Under the pieces are notes generated by a model. It was not told the DNA's origin. It saw only the letters and a list, made by a program, of their open reading frames with translations, and searched no databases. Made by a program: the position numbers and the translations under genes. This document shows positions 1 to 11,725 of a stretch of 64,000 nt of DNA, one piece after another. This stretch comes from Macquaria australasica (Eukaryota > Chordata > Actinopteri > Centrarchiformes > Percichthyidae): the NCBI GenBank assembly GCA_005408345.1, contig SEMN01000320.1:525091-589090 (forward strand), given 5' to 3'. The stretch's first letter is position 1, and the number at the start of each line of letters is the position of its first letter.

Positions 1-3000
1 GTGCTAGCAAAAGCACTAAATCAGATACTGCCACTTGGGAGGTGACACAATAGCCACGGATGGTGGAAATACTGTTTAAATTAAGTTTATGCACCTTTTA
101 GTTTCTATTCTCGGTCCAATGTTATATATAACGGCCACTTTCATTTCTTTAATGTTATTCCGCCTGTATGACATTTGAAGTGAGAGTTAAGAGCTACTTT
201 CACAGTGTGACTACAGTCCTGGTCTAAAATCATCGTCATTAGCTCCATTTTGATTACCATTTGAATTCTATTTAAATAGATTAACAGGACAATACAATGT
301 ATGTTTGCAGTAGTAGAGTATTTCTTAACATCATGTTTCTAATTTTTATCATTTAGATAGTTTCAAGCCTTTCCACACAGGCACAGAGGGATTCACAGAG
401 GGAGATGCAACCTACTAAGCTTGCATGAATAAAACTGAGCTGCTGGTGTAACTACTGCACAATTGGTCTCAAAAGAAGTTATACATTATAAAGAAAGACA
501 AACAGTTTTAACAAAACCCAGCAGTCTTTGGCCTTTGAATAACTGAGAGTCTGCAGGTTTTCCCTCCAACTGAGAAAAAGAGCCGCTAATAAACACAACA
601 TCAACCAGGGCAAAGAAACTAATCAGTGAAATGAACATCTGTTGGAAGAAACCCTGCAGACTCTCTGTTCTCCATGGCACACAGTTTAAAAACAATGGCA
701 TAAACATTAAACTGCAGAATATGTAAATCATTCATGAAGTCCACGTGGAGCTTTAGGCAAAAGTCAAAGAATGCAAAATACTCACCAAGTAAAGAAAACA
801 GCAGGGCAGCTGTCAGAAGGCACATGTTGGCAGATGTGTGCAAGACACACAGTAAAGAGAAAAGGTCTATTTAGAATTAAAGGAAAATTAGGTTTATAAA
901 AACTTCACTGAAGTTGTGCAAATCCTCATTGAAGGTAAAACAGCTCAGTTACAACATAAGAAGTTCAAGTGTGTGTGTTTCTGTGTGTCTAAGTGTGTTG
1001 TCCAAGAACATGTCATGTGTAACTGTGCAGCCTCCTGTGTCCTTCTGTTTTTCAGCTGCAGTCTGTTTGTGTCAGCCTGTGATTGGCCAACAGGGCGACA
1101 GTGTCTCATGTATTGAGGTAGGGGAGGGAGGAAAAATATTTGGCAGCCTGGTTGGGTGGAGGTGGCCCGTCCCTGTGGTGGCCGCACTCAGCTCGAGGCA
1201 AAATATAGGCAGAGAGGAAAAGACCTGTTGATCACAGTGTTTATATGTTCAAGTGTTCTGTTGGGGGCAGTCAGTTCAAAATGCAAAGGAAATATTAATG
1301 GTTGTTAATATAGAAATATATCAATATGTTGATGAAGCTTTTTTGATTCATATTTTTGGGGGATTTAGATAAAAAAAAAAAATTCCTCGGTTGGTTGAAC
1401 TGAAAGTGAACTGATCCTTCATGTTTGTTCGTAGGCTTTATGCTTTGTAAGATAAGGTTACACTATAATACTTTGCACTGTGCAGTATACTATAATAGCA
1501 GGGTTTCAAATGACCTACCTTTATCAGCTTGTATTTCAATAATCTTTTTAAATCAAATGCTTCAAATTCAGCTTTAGTTAGTTTATATTTAGTTATCCCA
1601 GTTATCCACCATTTTTGCTTTGCAGGCAGGCATCAAGCACACAGGTCACAGGAACACACTGATGACAATGAACAGCAGCAATCTATTGTCAAAGACATAC
1701 AAGTGAAATAGAATATTTATAATATAATTTATAAAGAAGAAATACAGATACAAATATTAAAAATAAATACACTGATTAAAAATAAAAAACAGCAACAGAT
1801 CAAGCCAAAGATATTGAAAACAAAGTAATTGAATCATCTTATAAAATTCACAACATATACATGTATATATGGGTGCGCTTAGTGGGAATAAAGACAAATA
1901 AAGTGCCCAGAATCAAGCTTGTAGCCTCACAGTTTCGTGCTTTTTCAGCTGGTGGCTGGGCTGTGGTTCCAGGATCCATTCTTTTTTTCCCCCTTTTACA
2001 ACCCTATTTCTGTCTCTTCCTCTTTCGTCTCACAGAATGTGCCTCAGCTGTCCTTGTGACAGGGTTGAGGAAAAAAAGAAGGAGAGAAAATAGTAACTTG
2101 TTCTAAGAATAGCAGCCCAATGGCCCATCATTGTGGGCTGTTTGGGGTAGGCCACGCAGCTATTTACACATATTGGAGGGCCTGTGAAGTGGAACAGGTC
2201 CTTCACTGGGCTTGTTTAGATCAGTGATTGCGGCAGGAGCTGGAATCGTGACCATGTCTCTGTCCTAACATGTACACACAGGTTTACCATTCGCACACAC
2301 ACATGCAGAAAATAGGCACAGACAGCAAAAGACTGGGGCAAATAGAAACAGAGCAGAGACATTACAGAGGTAGTAGACTGTTTTCTTAACTAGGGGGCAT
2401 TACACAGGATGAATCTAGGAAAGCTGTAATGTCTCAAAATTTATGGATTACCAATTAATAGTTTTATAAAGTGACTTTCAGAGTATAATTATACATCAAG
2501 AGAGCCGGAATAAAGAAAAACCTTTAAAGATATTTTATATCCTTTTAATTGATACCAGTAATTGCATTTGGAAATATACAGGACTTTTACATTGTCTTGT
2601 AAAAGGACAAGACTGACATGACTAAGACTCACGTCACAGTCAGCACTATCATCCTGTGGAAAAGATAAGATAATCATAAAGATCACTGTTTCAAAAAATG
2701 TAACATGCAAACATTCAGGACCACACTTGTATGACTTGTTTACATGTGAGTGTCATTTCCCAGAGATTTCAAAAAATATGCCCATCAGCGTAACGCTAAT
2801 GATTCATAAGATCAAACTCAGGTTTACTGCAGGTTGTACAAGCTAGCAAAGATTTGTATGCACAAGGAAATGTGACCTTGGTCTGTAAATCACTCTGAAA
2901 AAACATGTAGAGTTATTACAGGGCACAATATAAATTGTAAAGATGTCTTTTCATATCACACGGAGATTACATGGCAAACAACGGACTTTATTATCAAGGC

Positions 3001-3619
3001 TTGGAAGCATGAGGAAACATGTCAAAGATGTCATAGATGTTTGCCAGAGGTTCTGAGAGAAAGAGAAACATGTGTGACAGGAATTCAAAATACTCATCGA
3101 CACCTTGATTATTCATAAGGTCACAATATACTTTATAAACTAGCTAAGTCTCATCAGCACCAGAAATAATGTTTGTTAAATACTGCACTGATTGCTGCAA
3201 ACATCTTAAACATTGTTTTATTGTTGTTGTTGTTTTACAGGTGGAAGCATTACTGAATATATAATTTTAAAAAAACAACAACATAAAACTGTCATACTTA
3301 TTATACAAAGACATGGTACTTCATTGTCCATAAAAGGGCTTATAAACACAAACATAACACACATACATATGCAGCTTTCTTTCTCAAACAGCATAATACA
3401 GAAACAATGCTTTGTTCTGCAGAAGAATAAATCATACATGTAAAATGATCCATCCTTGCTTTATACAACTCAGTAGCCTAAGGTTATCATTATTCATTTC
3501 ATCATGACAACTCATGGCATTATAATTGGTCTGGTTTAATGAGGAAATTGTAATACTGATCATTTTTATATGATGGAACAGTAGAATAACAGATGTTCTT
3601 AAAGTACATGAATGATGAG
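1..3619. other. AT-rich non-coding DNA, no recognisable gene
   Basis: No open frame here resembles a known protein, and those present are under about 105 codons, as expected by chance. AT-rich runs and short TG stretches (around 970-1020) are visible. Two places look like isolated splice acceptors followed by short open segments (1056-1117 and 1626-1711), but neither is supported by recognisable protein similarity. If the CpG patch near 5.3 kb is a promoter firing to the right, this stretch is upstream intergenic DNA or the end of a neighbouring gene. Confidence 0.55.
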
Positions 3620-3785
3620 ACTAGTGGTGAAAGAAGCACAGTACTCAGATCCTTTGATTAAGTGAAATACCAAAAGCCCAATGTAAAAATACTCCATCTC
3701 AAATAAAAGTCCTGCAGTCAAAATCCTACTTCAGTAAAAGTATTATGGGCAAAATATACTTAAGTATCAAAAGTAGACAGTGCTT
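3620..3785 (+). repeat. Degenerate teleost interspersed repeat
   Basis: The segment carries phrases I recognise from a very abundant percomorph repeat: a 'gtggtgaaagaag' start, 'ctcagatcctttgatta', 'aaaaatactcc', 'aaaagtcctgca', 'aaatcctacttcagtaaaag' and 'tacttaagtatcaaaagta'. It is rich in short direct repeats of the aagtaaaagta type. Family class is uncertain (non-autonomous element or SINE-like). It is diverged, so an old insertion. No coding capacity. Confidence 0.6.
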
Positions 3786-5159
3786 TTTTGCCAAGGGTCA
3801 CAGAAAACACTGGTTTAATCTTAGCTGTCGTCTCTATGTGTGGATAGATTCCAAGATTCCATACATCCTGTACTCGGGACCAATTTGTACTTTTTGCTGA
3901 GTCACAAGGAGGAAGAGCAGCAAACCCCTCCAATTATTTCAGGCCTTGTTGACTTCATTGTCACAAGACCTGATCACTCCTTCTGCAGGGCCCTGTTACT
4001 GTTCCCTGTTCCCTTGTCAGTGGTAAATCACATCTTCGTCAGATGAAATGAATATGATATGAAAATAAAAACAAAAACAAAAAAATACATTACTTTTGCC
4101 AGAGCTGTCTTAAGTCAGACATTGATCAACGTTTTTCTTGGCATGCAATTGTTTGGAGTATCAGTTGGGTATAGCTGGGTGTAACCTGAAACAGAAAGTT
4201 CCAGAGAGCAGAGACAATAAAGCATTTGAAAGTCAATTAAATATGCCCTTCTCTATGTTTCACTTTTGTTTTTGCAACTGATCCAAGAATGACTCAGGAA
4301 CAATAATTCAGCGACACACATGATCACGTATGCCATCAAACATATCTGTCATCGCCATTGTCATCTTGCTTGATTGTGATGAGCGATGAGTTTATTTAAA
4401 TGAAGGACCGCTATTTAAATGAAGCATATTAACACACTGAGGAATTAACAATTGACACATTTATTACAAATGTAAAAAAAAAACCCCAACACATTTTGCA
4501 GCCTGATATGATATCCAGAACTGAAATCAACTAAGATAAACTTGCACAGACATGACACTTGCTTGAGACAAGTGATTGATCGACGTCAACATTTAGTCTG
4601 CTTTATACACCAGTGAATCTGTGTGTCTGGTTCTTTACAGCGATGTTAGTTCAGTTAATATGGTACACATATTGTAGTTTTATTTTGGATTCATGCGTGT
4701 TTATTTAAGGTAAGTGCTGTTCCTGCATCTGCACTCACATGATTCATTTTGGTGTATGGGTGCCCCATCTACAGGTTGTACACCAGCACCCTAAGGCCAC
4801 TAGATGGAGGCAGCGCAGCATGTTTGTATCGTCATATTTGATATCTACTTGGATGCTAAACTGTCGTCTGAGCCTCGGCTGATGCACAAAGAAATGCGTA
4901 ATTACTCTTTACATGACAATATGTGTTCATGCTTAGGCCTCAATTGTATAGGTGGTATATACAATACAGTGAGCACATGCATATTAAGCTGTATCCTGGG
5001 TAGACAGTATATATCATTCCAACAAGGTATATTTTCTGTTACACTGCAGCATTCTATACATTGTCCGAAATATATTTTAAATATATTTACATATAAGCCT
5101 GTATTGTGAAACATGTTCCTGGCGTATAGTCTGAACTGGGACAAACATAAATAATACAC
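3786..5159. other. AT-rich non-coding DNA upstream of the CpG patch
   Basis: No coding region, RNA gene or clear repeat was recognised. The open frame at 4804-5109 is low in complexity, has no family resemblance, and is shadowed by an equally long antisense frame, so it is not called as a gene. The stretch lies directly upstream of the CpG-dense segment and could hold distal promoter sequence. Confidence 0.5.
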
Positions 5160-5466
5160 AGCAACAGTCACGTGTGCTCCGTCTCAAGCAAGGTGTTCGC
5201 GAAAAAATGCGTCGCCCGTTTCGGTGAAAGAAAGTTCACTTCCTGCCATATTGTGAGCCAGTCGGCATGCTAGATCTGCACCGCATGTGTGCTGCCTGCA
5301 CAGCCGGCAGGGAGCGGGTTAACACCGTCGTATCGGCTGAACTTCAGTGAAAGCGCTCGGACGGAACCACTGAGTCTGAAACGCGAGAGAAGCTCCGGGG
5401 GACGCTCGTGCCTCTGCGGGTCGACTGTCAGCTCCTAACCCGGGACCTGGCGATCCTCACAGGAGG
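5160..5466 (+). promoter_or_regulatory. CpG-dense putative promoter and non-coding first exon
   Basis: Roughly 30 CpG dinucleotides fall in about 300 bp, against a background where CpG is rare. Visible sites include an E-box CACGTG (5169-5174), an ETS-type ACTTCCTG (5238-5245) running into a YY1-like GCCATATTG (5245-5253), and several GC-rich stretches (5270-5450). No TATA box is evident, in keeping with a CpG-type promoter. A possible splice donor, GAG followed by GTATTT, lies at 5466, so the 5' end of a + strand transcript could occupy about 5280-5465 as a non-coding exon. The donor is only moderate, and no long ATG-initiated frame is present. The downstream gene cannot be identified from this window. 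Transcription to the right is an inference. An unmethylated CpG-rich enhancer or a bidirectional promoter are alternatives. Confidence 0.55.
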
Positions 5467-8400
5467 TATTTGGACGATTCTAGTCATGTGTTTTGTCATT
5501 TAAGTACCATTTCCGAAGGGTATGCGTTGCTTTGTAGCTGCGTGTCCTTGCCTTGCCTGCTGAAAGCTGTTTACTGGTGTTTCAATGAAAGCGTTGCCTT
5601 TGAACAAGTTTACGAGTGATATGCTGCCACTGTGACCAGGGATGCTCCCTTTATTGAGGTATTATAACCATGATCAATAACATTTTGTCCAGAAGCTAGT
5701 GAAAATATGCTGTCCTGTCCTCATTTAGTTATCTGGGACATCCAAACAGCTGCAGTATTGTTTACTGACAGTACTTCAACTTCATGTCATAATTATCCTC
5801 TCCCTTTGCTCTTTTGTTAAAAAAGCTCTTATTCTTCCATTTGTTCTGTAGCTGTATTTAATGTGTAGACCGTGAGTTTGTCACACAGTGTTATCTCATA
5901 AAAGCAGTACATCTGCAGAGTTTTCATTCATTTTGCATTAATACAAAATGAATGAAAGCAAATAAAAAAGACAGCTATTAATTAATCGATATGCCTAGGT
6001 TTTGCAGTGCTCCTTTTATCAGAGGAGGTCAAAGGTCAGGGTCAGCTGATAGGGATTCACTCAGACTTTATATTGATGCCACAAGGTAGGTACTAATGGG
6101 GGAAAGGACACTGTTTTTGGAGAGTATACAAGAGTTTAATGTGCTTAAGTGTTTTGTGCTGTTTTGCTTGCTTCAAGTGACAAGCATAGGCCTACTAGCA
6201 TATCATTTCTTACATATTTCACTGACATAGTGATGAAGTCACTAATATAAGAAGCCTCTTTAAAGCCCCTACATGTAGATTTCTTTGGCATGTATAGCAT
6301 CTTTCAGATTATTCGGATGGTACACGTTTTTGTCTTTTGAAAAATGAGACATTCGCGGTGGAAATTGTTGTGTGTTGTTGTTTTTAGCCCGTTCAATTTT
6401 TCCGTGTCCCTCTGTCTGATTTTTTCCCCGGGTTCTTTGTTACTACAAGTCGCCAAAGTAAGAGATCTTCAAGTCTCACACAAAGGGGCCTTAAAAACAA
6501 GCACCATGTTGAGCTGCTGCAAGTTTTGACCCAAAGGAAAATAGCAACTGTGAGTCATCATGAGGTGCACATGACAGTAGGTTTTTACATTACATTTAGG
6601 TTCAATTACTTAATCTTCAGTTTCATTTACAGTTTCAAATCAGGATGCAGAGTTATTTGTTCAAGAACAAAACTATCCACAAGACAAACTATCCATAAGT
6701 CTTTTTCATTATTTGCATTGCTGAGTTATTGGCAATTATTCATAAATCCATAATTAGTCCCAGGCTTGTAAGAGTTTTGGTATTCTTTCACAGCAAATAT
6801 GTTAATGTGTCATGGAAACCTTTCACTTCTAGTTTATGTCATCATTACAAGCTGAGCCTGGTTACACATTGATGTCAACAAAAGCAGTGCTTAATATTAT
6901 TACTGTATTATTACTGGGATTATAATATATTCAGTCTGCATTAGTGAGGCTAGCTGGTGAATGCCTTTTCATCCATTCTGCTGGATGACTCTTTCACCTG
7001 CAGACACCTCGCCTTCTTAGTGTCAGTGTGTGAAAACTGCTTTATCCTGAAGAAAACATTAACTGTTAAATGGCCAACAGCTGGGTTACTCTGTGCATGC
7101 ATGCAGCTCCTTCTGTCTTCTCGCTTCCTCTCAGTTACCTGCCTTTTCATCATTTTTTTTTAATTTTTTATCCCCGACTCTCTTTTCCTCTTGTCATGCC
7201 CCCAGGTTCTGCAGATTCATAGTCTGGCAGACAGCCTCCCGCCACCACCGTCCCTCTCTCCCTTCTCTTCCCCCTCAAATTGCATGTTACCCGTGAGCAC
7301 CTCCTCAGCACCTCTGGCTCTTGGATATTTCTCAACCTGTAATGACTCTCTGAGGATATCTGTTTCCACACCAAAGCCTGGCCGTCTGAGCTTAAAAAGG
7401 GCCCAGACAAATATGATAATTGTCTCCAAAAGGCCTGTACTCTGACATACTTGATTTTTCTTTTTTTTCTTCTTCCTTTACTTCAGAGCTCTCTGAAAAA
7501 CTGTGAATGTTCACCATATGGACCTCAAAATCCTTTAGGGACTTTCTATAAGTGAGATATTTAACCCAGAGCCAATGACGGAATAGATAGAAAATGCAAA
7601 CATACTCCATATTTATATTTCCTCCACCACCGCACATCCTCTTTGATGTAAACTCCATTTTCTCTCTTGTTTTGCTCCGAGTGTTTCTTAAGGTCCTCAT
7701 GAATAATGCAGTTGCTTGGGACACTAGGGAGGCGAGACGGTGAGGTTTTATGGCTCTTGTAGCAGTCAGACTTAGTTGAGTAAAGAAGAGGAATATAACC
7801 TATTTCTTAAACTTGAAATGAACGCTCTTTTAAATATGAAAACTTATTGAGTGTCAATTGTGCAAATACTAATTACACCAGTCTTTGTGAGCTAATCCTA
7901 GCCTATTTCCAAATGATTGATGATAATGCCATTTTTACACAGCTTCAAAATGCACATTACAGGTCCATCAGATTCCCCTAAACAGCTCGTGCAGATTAGT
8001 CCAGGTGTCTTGTAGCCATTTAATTGAAGGCCCAAACTCTTCCTTGTTGTCTCCATTTTCTCTATAAATTATATAATTTTATTCTGCAAAGCACCATCCT
8101 CTAGCACACTTGGCATCCTTTAAAGCCAGCCTCTCTCAATCCATAATGATACCTAAATACCTAAATGTCTGTCAGTTTAGTTGCCCTGCCCACATGGCCT
8201 TACAACATCTACAAATCTGTCACACAACTGCTTTTGAGGAGGAGGCATGCCAAAGTCTCCAGACCGACCGCTAGCTCGCTGAAGAATGTGTTTGTGACAC
8301 CAGTGATTAAAATATACAGTCTGTGTTGTTATTTGGACATTTGTATAGAACAGAAATGACATCAGAGCCATGCAGCTGCCTCCAAATAGTGCACCAGCCG

Positions 8401-9517
8401 ATCAAAATTTACTATTCTCCATGGGCGTATTGTATTTGTAATAGGCCTATAATGTTGACCTTTTCAGTGCCTGCAGAATAACATTTAGTTAGCTCTAAAC
8501 AAAGGAGGGGAATCTTCTGTCTCAACACATCTGCAGCAGTCTCTCTGTCTGAGCTGTTCTCTCTTGTTTATTTTCTCTCCCCTAATGAATGGTTTTATAA
8601 TAACCCGAGGCACGATTGAGCTCAACTAATCTTAAGATCCATGCCGAAACACAGGAAGTACAGTGACCACTGGTGGGGGAGTGGACTCACAGCCTCATAG
8701 ATTAATAACAAGGGTGGCAAGGACCGGTTGAGTGGGTGCAGCCTGCAGGAACTGTTAATGAGGCGTGTCCATAGTAAGACTTGATTGCTTGGGAATGTTT
8801 GGGGGAAACAGGAACTTTAGAACGAGGAGGGAGATATCGAGGTAGAAAATATTTGATGAATGTAGTTTTTTTGTGTGTGTGTGTGTGTGTGTGCTTAAAA
8901 GAGGAGCTCCTTGAGTGACAGGTGTGTAGAAGAAGATGAGGTGCACACATGTTGCAGCTCCTTTAGTTATTGTCTGGTCTTGATACCGACTGCAAACTCA
9001 AGTAAAATATTTTTGAACAGTATTTTTTTACTGCGTAGCACCCCCACAAAAAAAGTGTGTGTGTGTGTTGGTGAGCCTGAAGCCATTTAAAACACACACA
9101 GCCCAGTGAATTTGAACCTGTCCAGAGGACAGAGATGACTTCATCATTACCTCACCCTGCTCTGCTAGAGGACTTATCAAAAACATGTGGCTCCACTCTC
9201 CCTGCACACTGCAAATTGATTGAGTCTTGGACTCCGATGTTTTTCCTTTGTTAGAGGACGTGTGTGTTTGCGCGCTAGCAGGCTTCATTTTATTATCTTG
9301 GATTTTCTTGTCTCTCTCTGGGTTTTGACTTCATCTGTCATTCATTTGGCTTGTTTCAGTTTGTAGCTCTGGGTCTGGTCAGACAGGGCCGAGGCCTGCT
9401 GAGTTGGACAGGATTACACACTGTGCCTGATCTGAGCTTGTGTGTACGTGTCTGTTACGCCCAATGACAGCAGACGAAAAAATAACAATATTATTACACA
9501 ACCATACTATACAGTGC
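5467..9517. other. Intron-like or intergenic DNA, no gene recognised
   Basis: If the CpG patch is a first exon, this is the start of intron 1. No protein similarity was recognised. A polypyrimidine-AG acceptor at about 7206 precedes an open segment rich in Pro and Ser codons, but this is low complexity and not convincing. A short TG microsatellite lies at 8872-8893 and another at 9057-9068. The 8600-8660 stretch has several homeodomain-like cores (ctaatc, ttaag) but no clear boundary. Confidence 0.5.
8872..8893. repeat. (TG)n microsatellite
   Basis: About eleven uninterrupted TG units follow a T-run. Simple sequence repeat without coding meaning; antisense frames through it give artificial Thr-His repeats. 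Confidence 0.9.
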
Positions 9518-9816
9518 TTTAAAGGAATAGTTTGACATTTCGGGAAATATGCTTATTCGCTCTCTTGCTGAGAGTTAGATGAGAAGATCAATACCACTCT
9601 CATGTCTGTGCAGTTAATATGAAGCTATCACTAGCATTTTGATTTTGCTACCTTTGGACAGAGCCAGGCTAGCTGTTTCCCCCTGTTTCCAATTTTTGTG
9701 CTAAGGTAAGCTAACTGGCTGCCGGCAGTAGCTTCATATTTACTTTACAGACATGAGAGTGGTATTGATCTTCTCATCTAACTCTTGGCAAGAAAGTGAA
9801 TAAGCGTATTTCCTTC
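9518..9816. mobile_element. Palindromic (foldback) non-autonomous element, copy 1
   Basis: The two arms are near-perfect inverted copies. Positions 9576-9609 (34 nt) are exactly complementary to 9747-9780, and the match continues outwards with a few differences. The left end starts 'tttaaaggaatagtttgac', and the right arm stops near 'gcgtatttcc', so the outer right terminus is lost. The short centre (9620-9740) includes 'ggacagagccaggctagct', also seen in copy 2. Related copies lie at 37021-37474 and 58150-58645. There is no coding capacity. I recognise it as a common percomorph repeat but cannot assign a superfamily from this copy. Confidence 0.8.
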
Positions 9817-10990
9817 AAATTGATTAGCCTATTAAAAAGCTGTTAATTTTGGGTTTTTATTTCTGTTAGTGAAACTAAAGTGAAGGTAACAAAATCCCAT
9901 CCTGCCTTTAGAGACTTTGTTGGTGCTAAAAACCGTTCTGAAGTTTGCTGTGCAACTTCTGAACGTTCTGAAGTTGTACAGCGAAATTAATCTTCACAAA
10001 AAAACCATCAACAAAAAACAACATTCCCCTTTTGTGGAGAAGTTCATACTCCAACAGAGGAGGTTAAATAAGTGGATGGTACAACACAGCTAATAAGCTA
10101 CAATAGCTTCCTTCATTTTGGACTCTCCGGCTCTCCGTTCCCTCAAAGGTCAATGGCACAGTAATGCTTTCTATTGGTCAACAGCGCAAATCAAAGTTCA
10201 AAGTTTATTAAAGTTGAAATTGTGTCCACGGGCGAATCCACTAATCTCTGCAATTCCATGGGGATAAATGATTACACCGTGAAATGGTGTTACCTGGCCT
10301 AAAGTCAGGGGGCCCGAGTAAAAAAATGTAGATCCTGGAAAAAAATTAAGATTATTTTGTTGTGACATGGTTGCTATTTACCTGTTGCCTGTTACCTGTT
10401 GTATTGTTTAGTTGGAAATATACCAGCTCTGGTCGTCCGCTGATGCTAACACGATTGTAGGTGATCTTGATAAAGTGGCATTGAGCTGCGCTGCTGATCT
10501 GCAACTTCACTGTTTAATTTTTTATGCTCTGATTCCTCTGACTGAAGGAGTCAGGCGAAGCTGAACGGTCTCTTGTTTCATGCTATTGTGCGTCCACAGT
10601 CAGGGTGCTGTTTGATGTGATACATGTGTGGGCTGAGTGTTTAGATTCCACAGTTGTTTGGTTGCCAGAGCCAGAGGTCCCAGCGGGGTGGGGTTAGAAT
10701 AACCTTATTATACACTTGTGGGTGGATGAATTACTGAAAGCATCCGGCCTGACGTGGAGTACAGCTGACTTCTGTCCAGCTTGGGAAAGTGTGTTCATCC
10801 ATATGCCATCACCTTGGATGTGCATGTGTTTGCATGTGTGTTGATATGTACGTTGTATGTGTCTATTTTGCAGTGGGTTCATAATATGTTTGTGTTTACA
10901 CAGGCCTTTCTCTGTTTGTGTGTGAGGGGGCAGTCCCTGGCAGAGCGTCAGCCCCGGCCAGCAGTGGGCCTTCCCATGCAGCGAGAAGGC

Positions 10991-11027
10991 GTTTGCATAG
11001 ATATTAGAGTGGAGTAACCATGGCAAC
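10991..11027. promoter_or_regulatory. RFX X-box with adjacent octamer-like site
   Basis: Positions 11014-11027 read GTAACCATGGCAAC. This fits the full palindromic X-box consensus (GTNRCC, 0-3 nt spacer, RGYAAC) bound by RFX factors, with a 2-nt spacer. Sixteen bases upstream, GTTTGCAT (10991-10998) is one mismatch from the POU octamer ATTTGCAT. The surrounding 10930-11160 is richer in GC than its neighbourhood. The match is direct; a role as a ciliary-gene or enhancer element is inference, since single 12-14 bp matches occur by chance at low frequency. Confidence 0.45.
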
Positions 11028-11599
11028 GGGGTCAGCCTCCGACCATGGGAGAAGGAGAGGTGCCAAGTTTTGGGCCAAATGAGCTTTTGAAGCAGACAGC
11101 GGCTCTTTGATCCCCGCGGCCGTCACCTTATTAAAGTGTCTCTCTGAGGGTCAGACATTTGGGATCATGAAAGTTCAAAGCTGACATGGGAATGTCGAAT
11201 CCGCTACACGATTGGACTTATAATAATCTGGAGTGTTCATGAATGATGAGACTGAATATGTTGTATCTTATTTGAAATGACACTTTCATTATCAAGTCGT
11301 TGAGTTTATGAACTCGTGCAGATGTGAGCTGAAAATCAACAATTCTGTCATGTGGAAATACCAATGATGTGGTCTTGTAACATCAGATGGTTATGATTAT
11401 ATAACCAGATTAATTCTGTCTTTGTGAAGTTAGATCCATGAAGTCTTGAATCTTTATTCAATTTCTAATGTTGACATTACTGTTTATGACCAGTGAAATG
11501 CTGCCATTGTGAGCAGAGAATGGCACTGACTTGGTATGCTGTTTGGACCGGGCTGCTTGCCAGTCATGAGAGTGAGTGTGCTGCCACTGTTTGTGGAGG

Positions 11600-11725
11600 A
11601 AGAGGGGGGCGCGTCCCCATTAATGTGCCCCGAGGGTCTGCATTAATATGGAGATTAGATTAGAAATCTTCCAGGTCACCTAATCTACTCAATTAATTGA
11701 GTGTCATTTTGCATATTTACTGGCA
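11600..11725. promoter_or_regulatory. Candidate conserved non-coding element rich in homeodomain cores
   Basis: Within about 120 bp there are GATTAGATTAG (11653-11663), CCTAATCT, CAATTAATTGAG and TTTGCATATTTAC. These resemble OTX/PITX-type, homeodomain and octamer-like sites packed together, as in vertebrate enhancers. No open frame or repeat explains the block. Conservation cannot be judged here, so this is a weak call. Confidence 0.25.

Noticed and set aside
7191..7445. Pro/Ser-rich frame after a good acceptor at about 7206
   Set aside because: The coding reading is low complexity and the possible donor (CCC then GTGAGC) is weak; equally long antisense frames exist.
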